A DNA stretch of 38,150 nt from Chthonomonas sp. UBA2391 (GTDB taxonomy: Bacteria > Armatimonadota > Fimbriimonadia > Fimbriimonadales > Fimbriimonadaceae): positions 1-38,150 of the forward strand of contig DDSL01000022.1 of the NCBI GenBank assembly GCA_002343825.1, written 5' to 3'. Shown here piece after piece: positions 17,152 to 25,244 of the stretch (within the stretch, counting starts at the first letter, position 1; every line of letters starts with the position of its first letter). The notes under the pieces were generated by a model. It did not search any database. It was given only the letters and a program-made list of their open reading frames with translations, and was not told the origin of the DNA. A program made the translations under genes and the position numbers.

Positions 17152-18024
17152 ATGGGTGAAGCGGTAAAGAAAGGGTCAATGGTAACCATTGAGCGGGCGA
17201 TGAAGGATCTTCCTCCGCTCCCAATGGCGGTTTCGAAGATTATTCAACTCACCAATAGTGCGAACTCCTCGGCGGGTGAAATCGACAAAGTCATTTCATC
17301 CGATCAGGCTATTAGCACCAAAGTCTTGCGTGTGGTGAACACGCCCTATTTCGGACTGAGTGGGCAGGTCTCCAGCATCAGCCAGGCGATCATCATCCTG
17401 GGGTTTGATCAGGTCCGTAATCTGGTCCTGAGCTTGAGTAGTGCTAAGTTGTTCGAGGCAAAGACACCGGAGTCCAAGCAGATCCAGTTCGCACTCTGGA
17501 AGCACGCTTTTGCCACGGCCACCGCCGCTCAGTTGCTAGGTCGGGCCAAGCGACTTGATCCAAAGGACCAAGACTTTGTCTTCAGTTCGGGATTGCTGAG
17601 CAATATTGGGGCGCTCTTCCTCGCTTCTCAGTTTAATCGGCCGTATGGCGCTCTCTTTAAGTCCTACACCGATGGCCAGGCGATTCTCTCTAGCTTAGAG
17701 GACAAGACCTTTGGGGCGAATCACGCGGAGATTGGCCAGCAACTGTGCGCAGCCTGGAAGTTGCCGCACGATTTGGCCCTGCTCGTGGGGCGCCACGAGG
17801 GCCCGTTTGCAGCGGATCCAATTCCGACCTTGTTTGTCGTTCATGCCGCAGACCGTTTAGCACGATTGCTCTGCCTTGATCAGTCCTTTACGACCGAGGG
17901 TTGCAGCATCGACGCAGAAGTCTTCAAGTGGCTTCGGTTGTCGGAAAAGGATCTGGAAGAGATCCTGAGCCAGACCAAGGTTAAGCTCGAAGAAGTCGCT
18001 GAGCTCCTCGGCCTGTTCGCCTAG
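17152..18024 (+). CDS. HDOD-domain protein
   Basis: The 290-residue cytoplasmic protein is one HDOD domain, a degenerate HD-GYP/HD relative without phosphohydrolase metal ligands. Recognisable parts are MKDLPPLPMAVSKIIQLTN, ISSDQAISTKVLRVVNTPYFGL, ISSISQAIIILGFDQVRNLVLSLS-like sequence (written SSISQAIIILGFDQVRNLVL), WKHAFATATAAQLLG, GLLSNIGALFLA and AEIGQQLCAAWKLPHDLALLVGRHEG. HDOD proteins act in signalling, often near chemotaxis or c-di-GMP genes, but their mechanism is usually unknown. It sits 4 nt after cheA and ahead of fliD, so it is likely part of the same operon and may tune motility output. Confidence 0.9.
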   Translation: MGEAVKKGSMVTIERAMKDLPPLPMAVSKIIQLTNSANSSAGEIDKVISSDQAISTKVLRVVNTPYFGLSGQVSSISQAIIILGFDQVRNLVLSLSSAKLFEAKTPESKQIQFALWKHAFATATAAQLLGRAKRLDPKDQDFVFSSGLLSNIGALFLASQFNRPYGALFKSYTDGQAILSSLEDKTFGANHAEIGQQLCAAWKLPHDLALLVGRHEGPFAADPIPTLFVVHAADRLARLLCLDQSFTTEGCSIDAEVFKWLRLSEKDLEEILSQTKVKLEEVAELLGLFA

Positions 18025-18086
18025 TGTCCTAGGCCACGGGCCGATTGGCTTGGTATGTGGAACAAGAGAATTCAGGAGACACACGG

Positions 18087-20345
18087 ATGAGTCTTGGAAA
18101 CAGTGCAGGTATTTCCTTTAGTGGAATCGGAAGCGGCATCGACACTCAGTCGATCGTCGCTCGCTTGATTGAACTGGAGCGGCTTCCTGTGCAAAGGCTC
18201 GACCGGCGCAAGTCGCAGTTGCAACAACGCCAGTCGTTGATGGGCGATTTCAAGGCCCGCCTTGGGAACATCCGGAGTGCCGCCGGCGCCCTCAACAATG
18301 CGTCGGCCTTCACCAGTGTGTCGGGTTCGAGTTCCAAGTCCGATGTCGCCACGCTCACTGGATCGAGCACGGCGGCCGAGGGGAGCTACAACCTCAAGGT
18401 TTATCAGCTTGCGAGCGCGCAGAAGCTCAGTAGCACTTCTCAGGCAAGCCTGACGACAGCGATGGGGCTGACGGGCACGTTTAAGATCAACGGAAAGACG
18501 GTCGAAGTCCTTTCCTCGGATAATTTGTCTCAGATCGCGAGCAAGATCAACTCTGCCGCGGGTGAGACCGCCATCGCGTCAGTTCTAAATGGGGGTGAGG
18601 GCAACGCCCTGCTCACCCTGACCAGCCGCGAAAGTGGGACGCTGAAGAACCTGCAGCTTGAAGATGTGAGCGGATCTGTCCTCTCGACCTTAGGCTTTAC
18701 CCAGACCTCGGTTCGCCAATCGGTGGCCAACGGGGCTGTGAGCTACGGCGCGATCTCTGCCACCGCCAAGCTCAACACGTTTGCTGGCTTCGGCATCACC
18801 GGACCGACAAACGTCACCGTGAACGGCACAACGATCAGCGTGGACCCCACCAGCGATGACCTCACGACGCTGGCAACCAAGCTCAACGGAATCGCGGGGA
18901 TCACCGCCACGGTGGTGAACAGCCAGGAGAACGGACGAACCGTGCACCGCCTCCAGGTTGTGGGCGCCTCGGGAACTCCGACGTTCGGCGGGGAAGGGAA
19001 TTTCTTCACCGATCTGGGCATCCTCAAGCGAACCAGCGAAATTGTCGGCGCCCGAAATGCCGAATTCAGCCTGGACGGAGTCGGCCTCTCTGCAAGCAGC
19101 AACGCCGTCACGACCGCGATTCCTGGGGCGACCCTGACCTTGCTCAAGGCCAATAGCTCCACTCCCGAAGAGTCCACTTTGACGCTGTCACGAGATACCT
19201 CTGGAATCAAGCAGCAGGTTTCGACCTTTGTGAATGCCTACAACGACTTGATCTTGTGGGTCAAAGACAACAGTAAGTTTGATTCCAAGAGCTTTGCGAG
19301 TGGTCCGCTCTTTGGTGATGCCACGGTCAGCCAGGTGATGGCCGAGCTCTCGACTGAAGTCTTCCGAGATATTCCCGGCAACCCCGGTGGGTTTGGCAAT
19401 CTAGCCACAATGGGGATCACGTTCGATGACCAAGGGAAGCTGAAGGTTGACGACAATATCCTGACCACCCGGCTGAATTCCGATCCGGCTGCCTTTTCGC
19501 GTGCTTTCCGATCCATCGGCTCTGTCACCGGAGCCGACGTGACCTTTGTCAGTAGCACCAGCAAAACGGTGGCGTCGGGAACGGGATCGTATGCGATCAA
19601 TATCACTCAGCTCGCGACCAAGACCGTGGCGACCGCCAACCAGGCGATGAGTGGCGTATTGGCTCAGAACGAGACCTTAACGTTCAAAGGTGGTCCGTTT
19701 GGAACCACCGGCGTGACTCTCCAGGTCTTCGCCGGTCAGTCAATCGATCAGGTCATCGAACGAATCAACTCAAATGCCCAGCTGAAGGATTACGTGGTCG
19801 CGAGCAAATCGGGCAACACGTTGCAGTTCACGAGCACTCGGTTTGGAACCCCAGGGGTCTTCACCGTTGAGAGCGATCTTGCGGCCGGAGCCGGCACGAC
19901 GGGCATCGGCACCACGGGCCAGAGCACGGTGGTGAATGGGGTCGATCTCGCAGGAACGATCAACGGCGAACCCGCCACCGGAAGCGGGCAGTTCCTCACT
20001 GGGAAAGACGATCTCGTGACCAACCCTCGGACTGCTGGACTCCAGATTCAGTACGCCGGATCGACTCTTGGCAATGTCGGAACGGTTTCGCTGAGCAAGG
20101 GTGTGGCGGCCCTCTTCAGCGAGCGGCTCGATAGCTACACGGCGCTGAATACCGGGCTAGTCTCAAGTGTTGAGGCAGGGCTCGCTCGGCAGATGGAAGA
20201 TATCGATGACCAGGTCGAGAGTCTCGAGGCCCTGATCACCAGCAAGGAACAGCGGCTGCGGGCCCGGTTCTTGGCAATGGAACAAGCGATCTCGCTTTCC
20301 CAGGCTCAAGGTCAGCGCCTTGCTGCGATGCTAGGCAATCGGTAG
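18087..20345 (+). CDS. fliD: Flagellar filament cap protein FliD (hook-associated protein 2), enlarged
   Basis: FliD forms the cap under which flagellin subunits fold. The 752-residue protein begins ISFSGIGSGIDTQSIVARLIELERLPVQRLDRRKSQLQ-like sequence, the FliD_N hallmark, and ends with a coiled-coil helix (QMEDIDDQVESLEALITSKEQ ... RFLAMEQAISLSQAQGQRLAAML). It has flagellin-IN-type hairpins near residues ~125-160 and ~240-280. FliD_C contains STFVNAYNDLILWVKDNSKF. It is much longer than common FliD (about 450-500) because a second copy of the N-terminal module seems inserted at ~485-600. The ATG at 18087 has AGGAGA 8 nt upstream; an earlier in-frame start at 18045 lacks this. No fliS follows. 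Confidence 0.93.
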   Translation: MSLGNSAGISFSGIGSGIDTQSIVARLIELERLPVQRLDRRKSQLQQRQSLMGDFKARLGNIRSAAGALNNASAFTSVSGSSSKSDVATLTGSSTAAEGSYNLKVYQLASAQKLSSTSQASLTTAMGLTGTFKINGKTVEVLSSDNLSQIASKINSAAGETAIASVLNGGEGNALLTLTSRESGTLKNLQLEDVSGSVLSTLGFTQTSVRQSVANGAVSYGAISATAKLNTFAGFGITGPTNVTVNGTTISVDPTSDDLTTLATKLNGIAGITATVVNSQENGRTVHRLQVVGASGTPTFGGEGNFFTDLGILKRTSEIVGARNAEFSLDGVGLSASSNAVTTAIPGATLTLLKANSSTPEESTLTLSRDTSGIKQQVSTFVNAYNDLILWVKDNSKFDSKSFASGPLFGDATVSQVMAELSTEVFRDIPGNPGGFGNLATMGITFDDQGKLKVDDNILTTRLNSDPAAFSRAFRSIGSVTGADVTFVSSTSKTVASGTGSYAINITQLATKTVATANQAMSGVLAQNETLTFKGGPFGTTGVTLQVFAGQSIDQVIERINSNAQLKDYVVASKSGNTLQFTSTRFGTPGVFTVESDLAAGAGTTGIGTTGQSTVVNGVDLAGTINGEPATGSGQFLTGKDDLVTNPRTAGLQIQYAGSTLGNVGTVSLSKGVAALFSERLDSYTALNTGLVSSVEAGLARQMEDIDDQVESLEALITSKEQRLRARFLAMEQAISLSQAQGQRLAAMLGNR

Positions 20346-20382
20346 CCCGGAGGGTGGGAACGGTCACCTTATGAGCGTCTCG

Positions 20383-20401
20383 CCTCGAGCCGAGGGCTTT
20401 T
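20383..20401 (+). terminator. Weak intrinsic terminator after fliD
   Basis: CCTCG-AGC-CGAGG (20383-20395) forms a 5-bp stem followed by GC and TTTT. The stem is short and the U-run modest, so termination may be partial. It lies 38 nt past the fliD stop and just before the end of the convergent zinc-ribbon gene. Confidence 0.4.
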
Positions 20402-20405
20402 GAGC

Positions 20406-20699
20406 TTAGGCTCGGTAATCGACCCCGCCACGGCGTGAACCCCGCAAAAATGCGAGCATCCGTTCGAGGATCGTCTGGCGTTCGAAGACTTTTTTCTCCA
20501 GGACCGAGTGGAGTTCTGGGCACTGCAAAACGAGCTGGCGAAGCCCTTCGCGGATCGTGGCTTCATCGTGGTCAAAGGCCCCGGACCATCCGCAAACAAA
20601 GCACTCCGTGTGGCTCACGGCATTGACGCTCTGGCAGAGCGGACAGCACTTGAGCTTATGCAAGGGGAGTCGCTTGATCGGACTGGATGGAAATGCCAT
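20406..20699 (-). CDS. Small zinc-ribbon-like protein
   Basis: The 97-residue protein starts MAFPSSPIKRLPLHKLKCCPLCQSVN and has two CxxC knuckles: Cys19-x2-Cys22 and Cys33-x2-Cys36 (TECFVCGWSG), 10 residues apart. This is a typical zinc ribbon binding one Zn(II). The rest is helical (REGLRQLVLQCPELHSVLEKKVFERQTILERMLAFLRG) with a basic end (RGSRRGGVDYRA). The likely job is protein or nucleic acid binding; no family is recognised. A longer in-frame start exists but crosses the divergent CBS gene. ATG 20699 sits 6 nt after TACATT, matching the leaderless pattern seen elsewhere. Confidence 0.7.
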   Translation of the reverse strand: MAFPSSPIKRLPLHKLKCCPLCQSVNAVSHTECFVCGWSGAFDHDEATIREGLRQLVLQCPELHSVLEKKVFERQTILERMLAFLRGSRRGGVDYRA

Positions 20700-20705
20700 G
20701 TGTGT

Positions 20706-20711
20706 AATGTA
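20706..20711 (-). promoter_or_regulatory. -10-like box for the zinc-ribbon gene
   Basis: TACATT on the minus strand lies 6 nt before the ATG at 20699. It fits the TANNNT spacing seen at other genes; there is no obvious -35 and no Shine-Dalgarno. Confidence 0.4.
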
Positions 20712-20759
20712 GAAGTCGGTGGAATCCGAAAGGTTCCCCAGGGTTGGCGGCCGCTGCGG

Positions 20760-20765
20760 TAGCCT
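20760..20765 (+). promoter_or_regulatory. -10-like box for the CBS gene
   Basis: TAGCCT lies 9 nt before the ATG at 20775. It is a weaker match, kept because position and spacing fit the recurrent TANNNT pattern. Confidence 0.3.
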
Positions 20766-20774
20766 TTTGGGTCC

Positions 20775-21182
20775 ATGATCTTGCGCGAGATCCTCCACGC
20801 CCACATTCCGACCCTCACCGAATCGAGCACTTTTCGGGACGCGGTTGACAAGATGGACATCTATCAGTTCCCTGGACTGGTGGTGGTGGACCCCGCGCAG
20901 AAGCCGATCGGGGTGATCACCGAGGGAGATCTGGTCCGGGCACTCCGCGACGGACGTCCGATTGAGGATCGGTCCGCGGAACCGGCTCTCGTCCATGCCA
21001 CTCAGGGCCCGATCGTCGCCACACCGACGCTCGACGTCGCCTCTGCCCTCCGCCTCATGATGGAGCGGGATATCACTTTGCTCCCCATCGTCGAGGAGGA
21101 TGTCTTACTGGGGATCGTGCTGCGGGTGGACCTGATGCAAGCCCTCTTGATGAATGCGGCCTCTGCACTTGGCGCATCGTGA
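20775..21182 (+). CDS. Stand-alone tandem CBS-domain protein
   Basis: The 135-residue protein is a Bateman module: two CBS domains, residues ~1-62 and ~70-130. The first has FRDAVDKMDIYQFPGLVVVDPAQKPIGVITEGDLVRAL; the second has VASALRLMMERDITLLPIVEEDVLLGIVLRVDLMQALL. Paired CBS domains bind adenosine nucleotides (AMP, ATP, SAM) as sensors and often act on partner proteins. No catalytic domain is attached. It is divergent from the zinc-ribbon gene, with 75 bp between starts, and precedes the peroxiredoxin gene by 24 nt, so it may share its transcript. Confidence 0.87.
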   Translation: MILREILHAHIPTLTESSTFRDAVDKMDIYQFPGLVVVDPAQKPIGVITEGDLVRALRDGRPIEDRSAEPALVHATQGPIVATPTLDVASALRLMMERDITLLPIVEEDVLLGIVLRVDLMQALLMNAASALGAS

Positions 21183-21206
21183 AGGCAACTTTGCGTATTT
21201 GTGGAT

Positions 21207-21686
21207 ATGTCCAGCGTCACCGAGCCGACCCAGCTTCAAGAGGGCAGCGCTTTTCCCGACTTTGAATTGCTCGACCAAAACGGCGAGACTCAAACCCTCG
21301 AATCTCTGCGCGGCGAGCCATCGATCCTTTACTTCTATCCGAAGGACGACACCAGCGGATGCACGGCCCAAGCGTGCGGGTTCCGCGATTCTCTACCCGA
21401 GTTCAGCGGGGCCCGCGTCGTGGGCGTCTCCCCCGATTCGGTGAAGTCGCACAAGAAGTTTGTTGAGAAGTACTCCCTGAACTTTACGCTCCTTGCAGAT
21501 ACCGAAACGACGCTCTGCAACGCGGTCGGGGTCTGGGTGGAGAAGTCGATGTACGGCAAGAAGTACATGGGCGTCGAGCGAACGACGTTCTTGGTTGATC
21601 GCGGGGGCATCGTCCGCAAAATTTGGCGGAAAGTCAAGGTAGACGGCCACGCGGCCGAAGTTGCCGAAGCCCTAAAGCGCCTATAA
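21207..21686 (+). CDS. Peroxiredoxin of the BCP/PrxQ type
   Basis: Peroxiredoxins of this class reduce hydrogen peroxide and organic hydroperoxides using thioredoxin. The 159-residue protein has the thioredoxin-fold core LYFYPKDDTSGCTAQACGFRDSL. Peroxidatic Cys52 and a resolving Cys57 five residues later are the PrxQ/BCP signature. FELLDQNGETQTLESLRGEPSILYF before it and GVSPDSVKSHKKFVEKYSLNFTLLAD after it also fit. The ATG at 21207 was used; GTG at 21201 is in frame and possible. Its TAA stop overlaps the TATAAT box of accB. Confidence 0.92.
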   Translation: MSSVTEPTQLQEGSAFPDFELLDQNGETQTLESLRGEPSILYFYPKDDTSGCTAQACGFRDSLPEFSGARVVGVSPDSVKSHKKFVEKYSLNFTLLADTETTLCNAVGVWVEKSMYGKKYMGVERTTFLVDRGGIVRKIWRKVKVDGHAAEVAEALKRL

Positions 21687-21687
21687 T
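21682..21687 (+). promoter_or_regulatory. -10 box of accB, inside the peroxiredoxin stop codon
   Basis: A perfect TATAAT whose bases 3-5 are the TAA stop of the peroxiredoxin gene. It lies 9 nt before the GTG of accB. TTGCCG sits 15 nt upstream as a weak -35. This would give the accB operon its own leaderless start. Confidence 0.5.
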
Positions 21688-21696
21688 CATCGGACC

Positions 21697-22155
21697 GTGT
21701 CGGAAATCAAGGATCAAATCACCGAGTTAGCCCAGCTCATGGAAGAGTTCGGGCTGGAAGAAGCACGCCACAACGGTGATGGCTGGATGGTCGAGTTTTC
21801 CCGAAAGGTTCCCCAAGAGGGACCGGTTCTTGTGAGTGCGGGAGCCCTTGCCGAGGAGACTGCCGAAGCGCCCAAGCGCGCGAGTCGGCCTAAGGCAACC
21901 GAAGGTCCGGCGGCCACCAAGGGGACCCCGGTCAAGAGCCCGATGACGGGAATCTTTTACAATGCGCCGAGCCCGGGTTCGGCTCCATTCGTCACCGAAG
22001 GCCAGTTTGTGAACGCAGGCGACGTCATTGGCTTGATCGAGGCGATGAAGGTTTTCAACGAAATCCCCTCGCCGATGTCGGGAACGGTGAGTAAGGTCGT
22101 CGCCGAATCGGGACAATTGCTCAACCTGGACGATCCTATCCTCTTCATCGGCTGA
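21697..22155 (+). CDS. accB: Biotin carboxyl carrier protein of acetyl-CoA carboxylase
   Basis: AccB carries the biotin that is carboxylated by AccC and then gives CO2 to acetyl-CoA, the first step of fatty acid synthesis. The 152-residue protein has an N-terminal helical region (VSEIKDQITELAQLMEEFGLEEARHN), an Ala/Pro-rich linker (~45-80) and the biotinyl domain SPMTGIFYNAPSPGSAPFV ... VIGLIEAMKVFNEIPSPMSGTV, with the biotinylated Lys118 in EAMK. The thumb insertion (PSPGSAPFV) marks it as the acetyl-CoA carboxylase type. It starts with GTG and ends in TGATG, sharing one base with the start of hom. accC is not adjacent, which is unusual. Confidence 0.94.
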   Translation: MSEIKDQITELAQLMEEFGLEEARHNGDGWMVEFSRKVPQEGPVLVSAGALAEETAEAPKRASRPKATEGPAATKGTPVKSPMTGIFYNAPSPGSAPFVTEGQFVNAGDVIGLIEAMKVFNEIPSPMSGTVSKVVAESGQLLNLDDPILFIG

Positions 22156-23321
22156 TGGTGCATCGAATCGGGCTCTTGGGGTTCGGCTGCGTCGGCGGTG
22201 GGGTCTGGGACATCCTGAACCACGAGGCCGACCGAATCGCAGAGATCTGCGGCGACCGCGTCGAGATCGCTCGTATAGGGGTCCGGGATCTTGGCCGTCC
22301 CCGTTCGGCTCCTCAGGAACTCTTCTCCGACGACTGCCTCTCGATCTGCACGGACCCTTCGCTTGCGGCCGTGATCGAGGTGACGGGCGGAGTGGAACCG
22401 ACTTGGAGTTGGCTCGAAGCCGCGATCCGAGCTGGCAAGCCGGTCGTCACTGCCAACAAAGAGCTGCTGGCCAAGCGATGGGAGGAACTGATGTCCCTGG
22501 GAGGCAAAGTCCGCTTCGAGGCCGCTGTCTGTGCCGGTGTGCCAGTGATCCAGACGCTCCGGGAGGCTCTCGCCACCGATTCGGTGGAGTCCATTTTGGG
22601 GGTCATGAACGGGACGACCAATTACATCCTGACCCGAATGGAGCGAGAAGGTCTGGGATTCGACGAGATTTTGGCCGACGCCCAGCGTTTGGGCTATGCC
22701 GAAGCGGACCCCACGAGCGACGTGGACGGGTGGGATGCGGCCTATAAGCTCAGGATTCTTTCGCGCCTTGCGGGGGATTGTGCTTCCGGTGCGTGGCAAT
22801 GCAATGGGATCCGCAGTATCCAACTCGAAGACCTCGAAGCGGCCCGGGCCCTTGGCTATCGGATCAAGCTGCTGGCCCAGTGGCCGCCGGCCCGGGTTGA
22901 GCCGACCTTGATCCCCTTGGATCATCCGCTCGCGGCTCTGGAAGGAACTGAGAATGGGGTGAGCTTTGTGGCGAAAAACGCCGGTCGGTTGACGATCACT
23001 GGCCGAGGAGCAGGGGCCCATCCGACCGCGGCCGGAGTCGTGGCCGATCTGGTCTGCCTACTGCGAGGGGAACACCGAGACCTGCCCCTGCGCTCGGGTG
23101 AGGTCGGAGCTGGTGAGCACGGACAAGATTTTTGGTTCCTGCGAACCGAGCCGGGACTTTGGCCCCAGGCTGAAACGTTCTGCCGAGAGGCAGGAGTATC
23201 GATTGTTCGGGCGGTACCCGAACTGGGAGCGGGCATCCTGGTCGGCTGCGAGCGCTCGCGGCTCGAACAGTGCCCTGGAGCGAAGCAAGTGTTGGCGGTG
23301 AGAAATGAAAAGCATGATTGA
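22155..23321 (+). CDS. hom: Homoserine dehydrogenase
   Basis: The enzyme reduces aspartate-semialdehyde to homoserine on the way to threonine and methionine. The 388-residue protein has the Rossmann motif LLGFGCVGGGVWDIL, the substrate loop LGVMNGTTNYILT and the signature AEADPTSDVDGWDAAYKL. The catalytic Lys is probably in the latter (AYKL). Most bacterial forms end with an ACT domain of about 80 residues. Here only a short ACT-like tail follows (~330-388: FWFLRTEPGLWPQAETFCREAGVSIVRA). Allosteric control by threonine is therefore in doubt. The ATG overlaps the accB stop by one base, and the end overlaps natA by 17 nt, so the genes form one operon. Confidence 0.93.
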   Translation: MVHRIGLLGFGCVGGGVWDILNHEADRIAEICGDRVEIARIGVRDLGRPRSAPQELFSDDCLSICTDPSLAAVIEVTGGVEPTWSWLEAAIRAGKPVVTANKELLAKRWEELMSLGGKVRFEAAVCAGVPVIQTLREALATDSVESILGVMNGTTNYILTRMEREGLGFDEILADAQRLGYAEADPTSDVDGWDAAYKLRILSRLAGDCASGAWQCNGIRSIQLEDLEAARALGYRIKLLAQWPPARVEPTLIPLDHPLAALEGTENGVSFVAKNAGRLTITGRGAGAHPTAAGVVADLVCLLRGEHRDLPLRSGEVGAGEHGQDFWFLRTEPGLWPQAETFCREAGVSIVRAVPELGAGILVGCERSRLEQCPGAKQVLAVRNEKHD

Positions 23322-24063
23322 GACCGAGGGATTGGGAAAGGTCTTTGTCGACCAGAAGAAGAATCGCGTTGTTGCGGTCGATGGCGTCACGTTCCGGGTG
23401 AATGAGGGCGAAATCTTTGGCCTTTTAGGGGTGAATGGAGCGGGAAAAACCACGACGCTCCGGATGCTCAGCACGATTTTGCAGCCGACTGCGGGCCGAG
23501 CCCGTGTGTGTGGTCACGATGTCGTGACCGACGGGGCAAAGGCCAGGGCGAATATCGGTTTTCTGAGTACGAGCACGGCCCTTTATGGCCGGGCAAGCGG
23601 CCTCGAAGTTCTTCGCTACTTTGGATCCCTTTATGGCCTGAGCGGGGCCAAGCTCAACGAAAGGCTGGATTACGTCATCGAAAAGCTGGCCCTCCACGAG
23701 TTTAAAGATCGACTGTGCGACAAGCTCTCCACCGGCCAAAAGCAGAGAGTCAGCATCGCCCGCACGATTCTCCACGATCCTCCCGTACTCTTCTTTGATG
23801 AACCCACGGCCGGACTCGACGTCGTGACCAGCCAAACCGTGTTGGAGTTCATCGAAGAGACCCGGAAGGCGGGCAAGGCCGTGGTCTTCAGCACCCACAT
23901 CATGCCCGAGGCCGAGCGGCTGTGCGACCGCGTTGCCATCATCCACGGGGGCAAGATCTGCGCCGAAGGAACGATTGAAGAGCTTAAGAGTCAGGCCAAC
24001 TCGGAGAGTTTTGAAAAGGCCTTTCTCCACCACGTCGGCTACCAACGAGAGGTCGTGTTATGA
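23305..24063 (+). CDS. ABC transporter ATPase, NatA type
   Basis: The 252-residue protein is a single ABC ATPase: Walker A GVNGAGKTTT (~46-55), the Q-loop region around FLSTSTALYGRASGLEVL, signature LSTGQKQRV, Walker B VLFFDEPTAGLD and switch His in VVFSTHIM. FDEPTAGLD with STHIMPEAERLCDRVAIIHGGK matches the NatA / ABC-2 exporter subfamily. NatAB exports sodium ions in Bacillus; other relatives export drugs. The neighbour at 24060 encodes its permease, with an ATGA overlap (24060-24063). The LSTGQ signature differs from the usual LSGGQ by one residue and is common in this subfamily. Confidence 0.93.
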   Translation: MKSMIETEGLGKVFVDQKKNRVVAVDGVTFRVNEGEIFGLLGVNGAGKTTTLRMLSTILQPTAGRARVCGHDVVTDGAKARANIGFLSTSTALYGRASGLEVLRYFGSLYGLSGAKLNERLDYVIEKLALHEFKDRLCDKLSTGQKQRVSIARTILHDPPVLFFDEPTAGLDVVTSQTVLEFIEETRKAGKAVVFSTHIMPEAERLCDRVAIIHGGKICAEGTIEELKSQANSESFEKAFLHHVGYQREVVL

Positions 24064-25244
24064 GTCCACTCAAGCTTGTTTATCTGAAGGAGATGCGGGA
24101 GATGCTGCGCGATCGCCGCATCCTGATGTCCTCGTTTGTGCTCCCGATCTTCGTGATGTACATGATGACCCAGCTCTTTGCCTTCATCGGCAACACGCTG
24201 GGGAACGAGAAGAACACGGCGATCTACGTCACCCGGAGCCAGAGCCTGGAGCCGCTGGTGGCCTCTTTGAAGGCTGTGCCGAAAAATGACGTGACGGTGG
24301 TCGCGAGCCTGGATGAAGGGAAGAAGGCACTTGAAGAAGGGAAGGCCAAAGTGCTGTTGGAATTGCCCGAGCTAGACCCGGCCACGGCCAAGCAGGTCAC
24401 GATCAAGGCCTACTTCAATTCCGACTCGAATACCAGTTCGCTTGCTCTCCGCAAGGTTGAGACATGGGCGCAAGCCTCTAACCAAGCTGCTCTGAACGTG
24501 GCTTTGAAATCGGTGAACCTGCCCCCCGAGACGGCCGAGCCGGTGAAGATTACGCCCGAAGACCAAGCCAAAACCAAGGGCGCTGGGGACTCGATCTTGG
24601 TGAGCCTCCTGCCCTACATGCTGATCCTCTTCGTCTTTAGTGGCGGTCTCAGCATCGCCAGCGACCTCGTCGCAGGGGAAAAGGAAAGGGGGACGCTTGA
24701 GACGCTTTTGATCTCCCCAGTCGAGAGGATCCAGATTGCCTTGGGCAAATTCTTCTCGCTGCTCTCGTTCTCTCTGGCGACGGCCTTGGTGAGCATTGGG
24801 GCCCTCCTGATCCTCGGGCTTACGAATCCAATGACGAAAAAGGTGATGTTCCCCGATTCGCTGGGAATCACCCCGGTGACCTTGATTTCCTTGGTTTTGG
24901 TCGTACTCAGCATGGCGGCTTTCTTTGCCTCCATCCAGCTCTGGGCGAGTATTCAGGCGAAGAACATGCGGGAGGCGCAGACCCTGCTTGGTCTGATGAA
25001 CGTCGTGGTCATCATTCCGGCCGCGTTTAGCCAGCTCTTGGGCCTCACCGGGATCAGCAAGTCCTTCTGGGTTTCGTTCGCTCCGGTCTTGAACGGCGCG
25101 GTCTCGCTTCGGGAGACGATGCTGGGGAACTTCAACCCCGTCGGAACAGTGCTGACGATCGCCTGGAACTTGGCTCTTGCCGGGTTCGCCCTCTGGCTGA
25201 GCGTGCGGATGTTCCGCAGCGAGACGGTATTGGCCAAGAGTTAG
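24060..25244 (+). CDS. ABC-2 type transporter permease, NatB-like
   Basis: The 394-residue protein starts MSPLKLVYLKEMREMLRDRR and then a transmembrane helix (ILMSSFVLPIFVMYMMTQLFAFIG). A large extracytoplasmic domain follows (~45-180), and five or so helices finish the protein (e.g. SLLPYMLILFVFSGGLSIASDL, FSFSLATALVSIGALLILGL, LISLVLVVLSMAAFFASI). The cytosolic coupling motif EKERGTLETLLISPVERIQIALGKF lies between helices and is diagnostic for ABC-2 / NatB exporters. Its TAG stop lies inside the first TTAGGGG unit of the repeat array. Substrate is unknown; sodium ion export or drug efflux are the family precedents. Confidence 0.92.
   Translation: MSPLKLVYLKEMREMLRDRRILMSSFVLPIFVMYMMTQLFAFIGNTLGNEKNTAIYVTRSQSLEPLVASLKAVPKNDVTVVASLDEGKKALEEGKAKVLLELPELDPATAKQVTIKAYFNSDSNTSSLALRKVETWAQASNQAALNVALKSVNLPPETAEPVKITPEDQAKTKGAGDSILVSLLPYMLILFVFSGGLSIASDLVAGEKERGTLETLLISPVERIQIALGKFFSLLSFSLATALVSIGALLILGLTNPMTKKVMFPDSLGITPVTLISLVLVVLSMAAFFASIQLWASIQAKNMREAQTLLGLMNVVVIIPAAFSQLLGLTGISKSFWVSFAPVLNGAVSLRETMLGNFNPVGTVLTIAWNLALAGFALWLSVRMFRSETVLAKS

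Noticed and set aside
21957..23021. 350-codon minus-strand open frame opposite accB and hom
   Set aside because: It spans two unrelated real genes with strong motifs on the other strand.
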